From positions 1-40,088 of the forward strand of contig SYGP01000008.1 of the NCBI GenBank assembly GCA_005799495.1: a DNA stretch of 40,088 bases, in the 5' to 3' direction. The position numbers and the translations under genes were made by a program. This DNA comes from Planctomycetia bacterium. Its GTDB lineage: Bacteria; Planctomycetota; Phycisphaerae; Phycisphaerales; SM1A02. Below are positions 1 to 10,701 of the stretch, piece after piece. A model generated the notes under the pieces. That model was not told the DNA's origin, did no database searches, and saw nothing but the letters and a program-made list of their open reading frames with translations. Position 1 is the first letter of the stretch; each line of letters begins with the position of its first letter.

Positions 1-3561
<3,561 letters not shown>

Positions 3562-3586
3562 TCCACCCGCATCGGACCCCCGTGCC

Positions 3587-4072
3587 ATGGCCGAATCACC
3601 GCGGCAATCGGCCCAGGCTCCCTGGTACCAGGATGGGCTGCGTTTTTCCTGTACGCAGTGCGGCAACTGCTGCACCGGCGGACCTGGCGCGGTGTGGCAT
3701 ACGGACGCTGAGGCGGCCGCCATGGCCGAGGCGCTTGGGCTGAGCACCGACGAGTTCCTCGAGCGCCACTCCCGCGTGATCGAAGGTCGCCGCTCGTTGA
3801 ACGAGCACGAAACCGAGCATGGCTTCGACTGCGAGTTTCTCGATCGCACCTCGCAGCCGGGCAAGGCGCTGTGCCGCGTGTATCTCGCTCGCCCGACGCA
3901 ATGCCGTACCTGGCCCTTCTGGAGCGACAACATCCGAAGCGCACAGGCATGGCGCGCCGCAAAGCAACGGACGCCTTGCCCCGGCATGGACTGCGGAACC
4001 TTGATCCCTGTGGAACGCATTCGCATCCTCCGAGGACAGGATGATGCGGACAACGCCACTGCGCCGTGGTGA
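3587..4072 (+). CDS. YkgJ family cysteine cluster protein
   Basis: A 161-residue soluble protein. It carries the CxxCxxCC cluster of the zinc/iron-chelating YkgJ family (Pfam CxxCxxCC, PF03692): C22, C25, C28 and C29 in the segment CTQCGNCC. Further cysteines follow in CEFLD, LCRVY and QCRTWPFW, the usual later part of the fold. The biochemical role of the family is not established; metal or Fe-S binding is presumed. The frame is open further upstream into rpoC, but ATG 3587 is chosen because upstream residues are a low-complexity shadow of rpoC and the family match starts just after this Met. It lies 25 bp after rpoC and overlaps the next gene by 7 bp, so the group is probably one transcription unit. 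Confidence 0.85.
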   Translation: MAESPRQSAQAPWYQDGLRFSCTQCGNCCTGGPGAVWHTDAEAAAMAEALGLSTDEFLERHSRVIEGRRSLNEHETEHGFDCEFLDRTSQPGKALCRVYLARPTQCRTWPFWSDNIRSAQAWRAAKQRTPCPGMDCGTLIPVERIRILRGQDDADNATAPW

Positions 4073-4638
4073 GGCGCGCTGTGCATCCCCTGATTCCAAC
4101 CGATCATCCATCGGACGAGTGGATCGACCGATGGGCGATCGCAGCCGCTCGCAGCGATGTGGATGATTGCCTGCGCGCACTCCATGTCCACATCGATGAC
4201 GTCACGGCTGTGCACCGCCCGATCTGCGTTGCTTCGGGGCGTTGCTGTCGCTTTGGCGAACATGGGCATCTGCTGGCCGTCACGGGACTCGAAGCGCTCT
4301 GGATGCTGCAGCGAGCTGGGCGAACGCTGCGCGCGGATGAAGCTGCACGCGCACTCGACCGCGCCGCGTGTGTGTTCCTCGGCGGAAACATGTGCACCGT
4401 TCACGATGCGCGACCCACGGGCTGTCGAACCTATCACTGCGACAGCACGGCGCGCCCATGGCAGGAACCGCTCGCAGAGTCGGTGCACACGGCGGTGCGC
4501 ACACTGCATGAGAGCGTGGGAGTTCCCTACCTGCTCGCCGAGTGGACCTGGTTGCTCCATGCAGTCGAGCAAGCGCGTCTTCGAGGACTTCTTGGCGGAA
4601 GGCATGGGGCGTACCATGCCGCCGATGCGGGAGTATGA
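4066..4638 (+). CDS. Second YkgJ-like cysteine cluster protein
   Basis: A 190-residue protein with a divergent cysteine cluster: C54 and the pair C60-C61 (GRCCRFGEHG), then C102, C110, C120 and C125 in the pattern CVFL, MCTVH, RPTGCRTYHCD. The spacing fits YkgJ-type proteins (cluster, then C-x-h-x-x-RPxxCRxYxCD), although the first cysteines are spaced differently from the upstream gene. The start is GTG 4066, overlapping the previous stop; GTG 4069 is equally possible. No signal peptide or membrane segment is seen. It is related in kind to its neighbour but not a recent duplicate, since similarity is confined to the cysteine frame. Function is unknown beyond probable metal binding. Confidence 0.75.
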   Translation: MVRRAVHPLIPTDHPSDEWIDRWAIAAARSDVDDCLRALHVHIDDVTAVHRPICVASGRCCRFGEHGHLLAVTGLEALWMLQRAGRTLRADEAARALDRAACVFLGGNMCTVHDARPTGCRTYHCDSTARPWQEPLAESVHTAVRTLHESVGVPYLLAEWTWLLHAVEQARLRGLLGGRHGAYHAADAGV

Positions 4639-5587
4639 GCTGCGCAGCGATCTGACTCGCTCGGAAGTCGAGGGCTACAAGTTCCCGCTTGGGATCGAAC
4701 CGATCTCGCTGCCTGCGCCGCAACAGGGCTACACGCTGGAGTACTGCCCCGGGGAAGACGGCGATCCAGATACCTATGCGTTCCATGTGGTCATCAGTCA
4801 CGATCGCCTCGGCGATCTCGTTCGTGATGCGTTCGGCTTCCTCCCCGCGGAGGTGGTGCCGATCGTGGAGATTGGTTCGCGCGATGCATACCGAGCGCTC
4901 GACATCTATCTCGGCACCGAGCCGATCGGACGCGAACAGTTCCTGCGCGTGTGGGACCACTACGAGCAACTGCTGCTCGAGGACGGATCGATCGGTGCAG
5001 GCGCGAATGCGGAGCAGCCATTCGTGGAGGTCTTCCTCGATACCTGGAAGGGGCTGCTGATCAACGTGCCAATCGCCATGCGGCGGCAGGTCGAGTCGTT
5101 GCTTTCCCGCCATGGCTTGCGTGAAGTGCTGGAAACATGGCCGCACGACCTCGAGCACTCCGAGGAGCCGCCCTCCCAACTTCGCGAGGTCTTGCAGGTG
5201 CTGGACGATCAGAGCCCCGATCTCGATGAGATCCTGCTGCAGCTGCGCGACGCATGGCGGCTTGAACTCGATGTGGATCCCGATGTGAACGTCGACGACA
5301 ACGGGCGGAAGCTCGGGCTCGTGCTGTGGCATGCCATCGTGCTGGCAACCCGTCAGGACCGCCCCAACAAGGGTGGGTATGTGACGATCTGGGCAACGGC
5401 GGGGAGCTTGAGCCAGATGGAACGGCTCGTGAACGACCACTTTGACCAGCACCTGCCGTCGTGGCGTTGTGATGGCTTCTACTCGGTGGACCGCGTTGCC
5501 TATGACGATCGCCCCGAGGAACTCGGTGATTTGCCACCGCGCCGAACGGCCGCCGAGGTGCACCAGAGCGGCATCGAGGAGTGGTGA
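4616..5587 (+). CDS. Hypothetical protein, no family recognised
   Basis: About 323 residues, acidic, with no signal peptide or transmembrane segment, so probably cytoplasmic. I recognise no domain. It has an alternating hydrophobic/charged composition typical of a folded enzyme or regulator, with no obvious catalytic motif or metal site. Three in-frame ATGs are available (4604, 4616, 4625). I chose 4616 because GGGG at 4606-4609 sits six bases upstream; 4604 has GGAAGG immediately against it. All starts overlap the end of the preceding gene, which suggests translational coupling in the rpoC-ykgJ-ykgJ group. Its stop is only 12 bp from that of convergent livF. Confidence 0.7.
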   Translation: MPPMREYELRSDLTRSEVEGYKFPLGIEPISLPAPQQGYTLEYCPGEDGDPDTYAFHVVISHDRLGDLVRDAFGFLPAEVVPIVEIGSRDAYRALDIYLGTEPIGREQFLRVWDHYEQLLLEDGSIGAGANAEQPFVEVFLDTWKGLLINVPIAMRRQVESLLSRHGLREVLETWPHDLEHSEEPPSQLREVLQVLDDQSPDLDEILLQLRDAWRLELDVDPDVNVDDNGRKLGLVLWHAIVLATRQDRPNKGGYVTIWATAGSLSQMERLVNDHFDQHLPSWRCDGFYSVDRVAYDDRPEELGDLPPRRTAAEVHQSGIEEW

Positions 5588-5599
5588 ACGCGCGGCGCG

Positions 5600-6313
5600 T
5601 CACGCACCGCCGAGATAGGCGCTCGCGATTCGCGCATCGTGGAGCAGTTCGCTCCCCGCACCGGTGATCGTGGTGCGCCCGTTCTCGACGACGAATGCGC
5701 GGCTCGAGAGGCGAAGTGCGGCGCGCGCAGTCTGCTCGACGAGCAGCACCGTCAGCCCCTGCCTGTTCAACTCGCGGATCGCCTCGAAGATGCGCGCGAC
5801 CAACATCGGCGCGATGCCCATGCTCGGCTCGTCCATCATCAGGAGTCGCGGGCGACCCATGAGCGCTCGTCCGATGGCGAGCATTTGCTGTTCGCCGCCC
5901 GAGAGTGTTCCCGCCAGTTGCTTCGCACGCTCCTGCAAGACGGGAAAGAGCGCGTGAACACGGTCCAGATCCGCGACGATCGGCCCCCGCTGCAGGAATG
6001 CGCCCATCTCGAGATTCTCGCGCACGGAGAGCCGCGGAAACACGCGGCGTCCCTCGGGGACTTGCGCCAGCCCTCGCGCGACGATCTCGTGGGCAGGGCG
6101 GCCGAGGATGCTCTGCCCCTCGAATGCGATGTCGCCCGCATTCGCGCGCACGATGCCGGAGATGGCCATCAGGGTCGAACTCTTTCCTGCGCCGTTGGTG
6201 CCGATGAGCGACACGATTTCCCCCTGTCGCACGTCAAGCGAAACACACCGCAGGGCCTGCACCGCACCGTAGCGCACTTCGAGAGCTCTGACTTCGAGCA
6301 TGGCCTCGCTCAC
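5600..6313 (-). CDS. livF: Branched-chain amino acid ABC transporter ATP-binding protein LivF
   Basis: The second nucleotide-binding subunit of a LivKHMGF-type importer, 237 residues, located on the inner face of the cytoplasmic membrane. All ATPase motifs are intact: Walker A GTNGAGKSS, signature LSGGEQQMLAIGRAL, Walker B RLLMMDEPSMG and H-loop LLVEQ (Gln at the His position, as is common in LivF). The GTG start at 6313 overlaps the livG stop in a GTGA arrangement; ATG 6301, four codons in, is the alternative. Last gene of the liv operon. Because its partner LivG has lost the Walker A lysine, LivF probably carries the competent ATP site (inference). Confidence 0.93.
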   Translation of the reverse strand: MSEAMLEVRALEVRYGAVQALRCVSLDVRQGEIVSLIGTNGAGKSSTLMAISGIVRANAGDIAFEGQSILGRPAHEIVARGLAQVPEGRRVFPRLSVRENLEMGAFLQRGPIVADLDRVHALFPVLQERAKQLAGTLSGGEQQMLAIGRALMGRPRLLMMDEPSMGIAPMLVARIFEAIRELNRQGLTVLLVEQTARAALRLSSRAFVVENGRTTITGAGSELLHDARIASAYLGGA

Positions 6314-7344
6314 AGTTCGTCCTCCGCGCCGAGGTACGCCTCGATGCAACGGCGATCCGCCTGAATCTCCTGCGGGGTTCCCTCCCCGATCTTTCTCCCA
6401 TACTGCAGCACGACGATTCGGTCGCTGATGCCCATCACGAGCTTCATGTGGTGTTCGATGAGAATCACCGTGACGCCGCGCTCCCGCACGCGTTGAATGA
6501 GCTGCATGAGCGATGTGACCTCCGAGGGGTTCATGCCTGCTGCAGGTTCATCGAGCAGCAGCACGGTGGGATTGCTCGCGAGTGCCCGAGCGATTTCGAG
6601 GCGTCGCCGGTGTCCATAGGGCAAGCTGCCGGCGGCTGCATGCGCCCGATCGGCGAGCCCGACGAATGCGAGCAGCTCCATCGCCTCCGCTGTGCTCCTC
6701 GACCGCTCGCGCGAAAACGCAGGAAGGCGCAGCACATTGGTCCAGTAGCCGCACCGCAAGCGGCTGTCCATGCCGACGAGGACATTCTCGATCAGGCTGA
6801 GATCCGTGAAAAGCCGGATGTTCTGGAAGGTGCGGGCGAGCCCCGCTCGTGCGATCAGATCCGGCGTTCGCCGCAGGCGTTGCCAGAGCGCGAGCACGGT
6901 GGCGGCACCAAGCACGCCTCCCACCATCGCCGGGATGATCCCCCAGACGAGCGGCGCAGCACGCGCGGTGGCCCAAGCATCCGCCAGCGCCTTGTGCCAC
7001 GGGAATGGTTTGTCGAGCAGGTAATTCGCGTCGATTGCCGCCGTCCAGATCTCCTGCGCATTCAGCGCCATGAAGGTGCTGATGGCTCCGAGGATGCCGA
7101 CCACTGCCGTGCGAACGGCGAGCTTCAGATCGGGACTTCGCCTCACCTCCGCACCACGGAACTTCACGCTGCCCTGCGTGGGCTGGTACACGCCCGTGAT
7201 CGCGTTGAACAGCGTCGTCGTCCCAGCGCCGTTGGGACCGATCACGGCAAGGATCTCTCCCTGATGCAGGTCAAAGGTGACACCATCCACTGCAGTCAGC
7301 CCACCGAAACGCATCGTGATGTCCCGCACTTCGAGCAGACTCAT
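6310..7344 (-). CDS. livG: LivG-type ABC ATPase with transmembrane-like insertion and altered Walker A
   Basis: 344 residues against about 255 for usual LivG. N-terminal LLEVRDITMRFGGLTAVDGV, Q-loop ARTFQNIRLF (Q174), Walker B VLLLDEPAAG, H-loop LIEHHMKLVMG and C-terminal AYLGA are typical. Two features are not. (1) Walker A reads GPNGAGTTT: the invariant Lys is Thr42 (codon ACG at 7221-7219; AAG would be one base away). The signature reads LPYGH instead of LxYGQ. (2) About 90 residues (73-162) are inserted between Walker A and the Q-loop, with two hydrophobic stretches (about 75-94 and 131-154) able to form a membrane hairpin. Imperfect 18-bp direct repeats flank the insert. ATG 7344 overlaps the livM stop by 4 bp. 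It may act as a regulatory or degenerate half of the ATPase dimer. Confidence 0.9.
   Translation of the reverse strand: MSLLEVRDITMRFGGLTAVDGVTFDLHQGEILAVIGPNGAGTTTLFNAITGVYQPTQGSVKFRGAEVRRSPDLKLAVRTAVVGILGAISTFMALNAQEIWTAAIDANYLLDKPFPWHKALADAWATARAAPLVWGIIPAMVGGVLGAATVLALWQRLRRTPDLIARAGLARTFQNIRLFTDLSLIENVLVGMDSRLRCGYWTNVLRLPAFSRERSRSTAEAMELLAFVGLADRAHAAAGSLPYGHRRRLEIARALASNPTVLLLDEPAAGMNPSEVTSLMQLIQRVRERGVTVILIEHHMKLVMGISDRIVVLQYGRKIGEGTPQEIQADRRCIEAYLGAEDEL
6855..6872 (-). repeat. Direct repeat flanking the livG insertion (distal copy)
   Basis: On the minus strand this is GGCGAACGCCGGATCTGA, encoding part of RRTPDLI. It matches the copy at 7125-7142 at 15 of 18 bases and lies exactly 270 bp (90 codons) from it. 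The pair brackets the hydrophobic insert in LivG, so the insert may have arisen by duplication or slippage around this sequence. Confidence 0.6.
7125..7142 (-). repeat. Direct repeat flanking the livG insertion (proximal copy)
   Basis: On the minus strand this is GGCGAAGTCCCGATCTGA, encoding part of RRSPDLK. It differs at 3 of 18 bases from the copy at 6855-6872, and both are in the same reading frame. Normal LivG proteins have only one such position, just before the ARTFQNIRLF motif. Confidence 0.6.
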
Positions 7345-8408
7345 GCGCCAGCCCCCTGCGCGGCGGCACCAGACTGCGACTTCGGAGGGGCGGGCGGCTG
7401 AGCGCCCGATTCACCCTCGAGACGAGGCGGCACAAGCCCTTCGGGCTTCACACGCACGACGAGAATCAGCGCGAGCCCGAAGATCAGGAACTTCCAGTTG
7501 TTGGGGCTTGCCAAGACATTGGACGATGCCCCCTGCTCGCGCGAGCCGAACAAGTCTGCGAGTTTGACCAGCACGATGGCGTTCATGCCGACCATCACCG
7601 CAGCGCCCACGAGCGTGCCGGCGACGCTTCCCATGCCACCCACGATGATGATGCACAGCACCAGGATCGACACTTGGAAGTCGTACGAGTTCGGTTCTCC
7701 CGTGGAACTGAGCAGGGCTGCGAACAGTGCGCCTCCGACCGCAGCCACGGCACTGCCCGTGGCAAAGGCGATCATCCGAGTCCGCTTGGGCGGGATGCCC
7801 ATGCACTGGCTCGCGAGCGCGTCTTCGCGAATGGACAGCCACGCCCTCCCCGTTCGGCTGCGTTCGAGACGACGCACGAACAGCACCGCCACTCCAAGAA
7901 TCAGCAGCAGCAGGTAGTACCAACTCCGCTCATCCTGCAGTTCGATGGTCCACCCGCCGATCGTCGGTCGCGGCAGCGGATTGATTCCCTGCGTTCCCTT
8001 GGTGATCGCCTCAAGATTCTTCAGCACATCGAGCGTGATTTCGCCGAAGCCCATCGTGACGATCGCGAGATAGTCGCCGCTCAACCCCAGGGTCGGCGCA
8101 CCAATCAGGAATCCCGCGAGCGCGCCAATGAATCCCGAAAGCAGGAGTCCCGACCAGAATCCGACCTGGAATGGATAGATGTCGCAGGTGAGGATGGCGA
8201 ACGCGTATGCGCCGATGGCCATGAATGCCGCCATGCCGAGATTGAGCATCCCAGTGAAACCCGTGATGATGTTCAGTCCAAGCCCCACGAGCGCGAACAC
8301 GAAAATCGACTGGAACGCGTCGTAGAAGAGTCCCGTGGCGCCGAAAAACATCGGCAGCGCGGCGGCGACTGCAAAGAAGATCAGGATCGGGTTCATGCGC
8401 GGGCGCAT
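7341..8408 (-). CDS. livM: Branched-chain amino acid ABC transporter permease LivM
   Basis: A 355-residue polytopic inner-membrane permease. The LivM core is clear: LGLNIITGFTGMLNLGMAAF, then GLSGDYLAIVTMGFGEI, then the EAA-like loop with RTGRAWLSIREDALASQCMG, and IIIVGGMGSVAGTLVGAAV before the last helices. About eight to ten hydrophobic segments are visible. The C-terminus carries an extra Pro/Gly/Gln/Ala-rich tail of roughly 25 residues. The frame is open upstream of 8408, but that part is a shadow of livH; ATG 8408 shares one base with the livH stop (TGATG). It pairs with LivH to form the translocation pore. Confidence 0.95.
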   Translation of the reverse strand: MRPRMNPILIFFAVAAALPMFFGATGLFYDAFQSIFVFALVGLGLNIITGFTGMLNLGMAAFMAIGAYAFAILTCDIYPFQVGFWSGLLLSGFIGALAGFLIGAPTLGLSGDYLAIVTMGFGEITLDVLKNLEAITKGTQGINPLPRPTIGGWTIELQDERSWYYLLLLILGVAVLFVRRLERSRTGRAWLSIREDALASQCMGIPPKRTRMIAFATGSAVAAVGGALFAALLSSTGEPNSYDFQVSILVLCIIIVGGMGSVAGTLVGAAVMVGMNAIVLVKLADLFGSREQGASSNVLASPNNWKFLIFGLALILVVRVKPEGLVPPRLEGESGAQPPAPPKSQSGAAAQGAGA

Positions 8409-9364
8409 CACACCTTCTCCTTCGCGCGCGACCCCAACAGACCACTCGGACGAAAGATGAGGATCAACACCAGGATCCCGAAGACGATCGTGTTCGTCCA
8501 GCGCGTCTCGAGGTATCCATCGCTCATCGCACGCACGAGTCCGATGACGAGCGCACCGGCAACCGCACCTGGCATGCTGCCGATGCCTCCGAGCACGGCG
8601 GCAGTGAACGCATCCATCCCCGCGCGGTATCCCATCTGGAACGAGATCGTGTTGTTGTAGAGCGCGTAGATGACGCTCGCGAATCCTCCCAGGGCGCCGC
8701 CGAGCAGGAAGGTCGCACCGATGACGCGGTCCGTGTCGATCCCCATCAGTCGGGCGGCGATCGGATTCTGTGCGGTCGCGCGCATCGCCTTCCCCAATCG
8801 CGTGCGAGTGACGATCCAGGTGAGTCCGACCATCAGAGGCAGCGTGACCCCAACCACCAGGAGATCCTTGGGCGTCACTTGTACGAGCGAATCCTCGCCC
8901 AGCAGATTCGTGTTGGGAACCAAGGGCGGAAAGTCCTTCGGCGCAGCGGCTGCCACGCCGCCCGCAAAAACCTCCATCGGAAGACCACCCCAAAAAAGCC
9001 CGAGATTCACGAGGATGAAGCTGGCGCCGATGGCGCTCACGAGCAGCGACAGTTTCCCCGACGCGCGGAGCGGTCGATAGGCCACGCGCTCAATGGTCCA
9101 GTTCAATCCCGCACAGAACACGGCGGAGCAGAACAGCAACAGCAGCACCCCAAACCAAGTGCTGCCCCCCGTCCATGCGTCGATCCCGAGCGCGCCGAGA
9201 ATCGTGAGCGCGAGGAAGGAGCCGAGCATGAACAAGTCGCCATGGGCGAAGTTGATCAGCTCGATGATTCCATACACCATCGTGTAGCCGATGGCGATCA
9301 GCGCAATGATCATGCCGTTGGACAGCCCCGTGATCAGCTGCTGCAGGAAAAAGTCGAGTTCCAT
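8408..9364 (-). CDS. livH: Branched-chain amino acid ABC transporter permease LivH
   Basis: A 318-residue inner-membrane permease starting MELDFFLQQLITGLSNGM. The family hallmarks are IAIGYTMVYGIIELINFAHG near the N-terminus, the cytoplasmic coupling loop TRLGKAMRATAQNPIAARLM and AAVLGGIGSMPGAVAGALVI. A periplasmic segment of about 40 residues (roughly 122-160, with AGGVAAAAPKDFPPLVPN) is longer than in E. coli LivH. ATG 9364 is preferred over a start 36 bases further upstream because the family alignment begins at MELDFF. It is the first permease gene after livK and its stop overlaps livM. Confidence 0.95.
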   Translation of the reverse strand: MELDFFLQQLITGLSNGMIIALIAIGYTMVYGIIELINFAHGDLFMLGSFLALTILGALGIDAWTGGSTWFGVLLLLFCSAVFCAGLNWTIERVAYRPLRASGKLSLLVSAIGASFILVNLGLFWGGLPMEVFAGGVAAAAPKDFPPLVPNTNLLGEDSLVQVTPKDLLVVGVTLPLMVGLTWIVTRTRLGKAMRATAQNPIAARLMGIDTDRVIGATFLLGGALGGFASVIYALYNNTISFQMGYRAGMDAFTAAVLGGIGSMPGAVAGALVIGLVRAMSDGYLETRWTNTIVFGILVLILIFRPSGLLGSRAKEKV

Positions 9365-9421
9365 GCTGTTGCGCCGATTCCTCGCGCAGCCCCGCGCCAC
9401 TGGGCGCGCGGACCATCACAC

Positions 9422-10684
9422 TCAACGCGCCTGGGCATCCGCCGGCGCCACTGAACCTCCAGCGGAAACCTTGCCGGCACCTTCGACTGCCGTATCGCCC
9501 GCGCGCTTGACGAAAACGAACTTGCCGTCCTTCACGGCATTGATGCTCATCACACGATTCGTGGTGTCGCCATTGGCATCGAAACTCCAGGTGCCGAGCG
9601 CCCCATCGAAATCCTTCGTCTGCGCAACCGCCTGCAGGACACCTGCGCGATCCTTCGTTGCAGCGCGGCGGATGGCATCGAGCAGCACGCGACCGCACTC
9701 GTACCCGTACACCGCATACGCCTCGGGGTCCGCGTTGTACATCTTGCGATATCCATCGCGGAACTGGGCTCCGCGCCCCGTCAGTTGCGCGGGCGGAAGC
9801 CCACCGAAAGTGACGAAGGTGTTTCCTTCCAAATTCTTGGCTCCCGCAGCCTGGATGAACGCCTCCTCGCAGCACCCGTCCGGCACCACCAACATTCCCG
9901 CGAATCCTGCGCTCCGCAGATCCTTCGCGACCTGCCCGGCGTTGGTCTGCGTGGTGCCGCCAAAGAAAGCGGCATCGCTCTTGGAGAACTTGACCTTCTG
10001 CGCGAGCGACTTGTAGTTCGCCGCTTTGGTGTCGATCCCCTCCACGGCAACCACATCCATCCCGAGTTCCTTCGCGCGCCGCTCGAACACCTCCGCAATT
10101 CCCTTGCCGTACAACTCTCGGTCGTGCAGCACGAAGACGCGCTTGGCTCCTGATGCCGCGACGAACTCTGCGGCCACTGCTCCCTGCAGGTCATCCGTCG
10201 GAACGACCCGGAAGTAACTGATCTTGCCCGAAGGTCGGTAGATCGCGGGCTCGTTCGCCTCGCCAAGACCCGGCTTCGTGAGACCCGAGTAGGTATTCGC
10301 TGGACTGATCATGACCAGCCCAGCACGGTTCAGTTCCGGCATCGAGATCTTGGCGGCACCACTGTTGAAGGTGCCGATGTAGCCCACGATTGTCGCGTCG
10401 GTCACTGCCTTGTTGGCGTTCTGCGCCTCGACGGTCGGATCCCAGTTGCCGCGCTGGGGGCTCGCGTCATCCCAGTCCTCATACGCGATCTCGTATCCGT
10501 CGATCTTGCCGCCCACCTCGGCGATCGCCATCTTGATGCCATTCACGATCGTTCCCGTCTGCGCATTCGCACTGCCCGTTCGGGGCAGGCTGCTGACGAT
10601 CTTGATGGTGCCGTTCTGGGCGGAAGAGGATGCTGCGATCACCAGCGAAACGCACGCAGCGACAATCGTGGAGAGTGTGGTCAT
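9422..10684 (-). CDS. livK: Branched-chain amino acid ABC transporter substrate-binding protein LivK
   Basis: A 420-residue periplasmic binding protein (Peripla_BP_6 type). The Sec signal peptide spans about residues 1-22, with cleavage after SSA in SSSAQNG; there is no lipobox Cys. The mature start, IKIVSSLPRTGSANAQT, is the usual first strand and ligand loop of LivK-like proteins. YIGTFNSGAAKISMPELNRAG and VVPTDDLQGAVAAEF follow. The ligand cannot be assigned from sequence: leucine-type amino acids, amides or urea are all possible. A strong ribosome site (GGAAGGA) precedes the ATG. It lies 17 bp after lpxB on the same strand, so lpxB and the liv genes may share a message. Confidence 0.94.
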   Translation of the reverse strand: MTTLSTIVAACVSLVIAASSSAQNGTIKIVSSLPRTGSANAQTGTIVNGIKMAIAEVGGKIDGYEIAYEDWDDASPQRGNWDPTVEAQNANKAVTDATIVGYIGTFNSGAAKISMPELNRAGLVMISPANTYSGLTKPGLGEANEPAIYRPSGKISYFRVVPTDDLQGAVAAEFVAASGAKRVFVLHDRELYGKGIAEVFERRAKELGMDVVAVEGIDTKAANYKSLAQKVKFSKSDAAFFGGTTQTNAGQVAKDLRSAGFAGMLVVPDGCCEEAFIQAAGAKNLEGNTFVTFGGLPPAQLTGRGAQFRDGYRKMYNADPEAYAVYGYECGRVLLDAIRRAATKDRAGVLQAVAQTKDFDGALGTWSFDANGDTTNRVMSINAVKDGKFVFVKRAGDTAVEGAGKVSAGGSVAPADAQAR

Positions 10685-10690
10685 GGGTCT

Positions 10691-10697
10691 TCCTTCC
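10691..10697 (-). promoter_or_regulatory. Ribosome binding site of livK
   Basis: GGAAGGA on the minus strand, six bases before ATG 10684. It is one of the clearest Shine-Dalgarno sequences in a window where many starts lack one. It suggests that livK, whose product is needed in excess over the permeases, is translated independently of lpxB. Confidence 0.7.
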
Positions 10698-10701
10698 GAT
10701 G

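Noticed and set aside
8409-8993. 195-codon 5' extension of livM over livH
   Set aside because: Residues are a frame-shifted reading of livH. ATG 8408 gives a normal LivM start.
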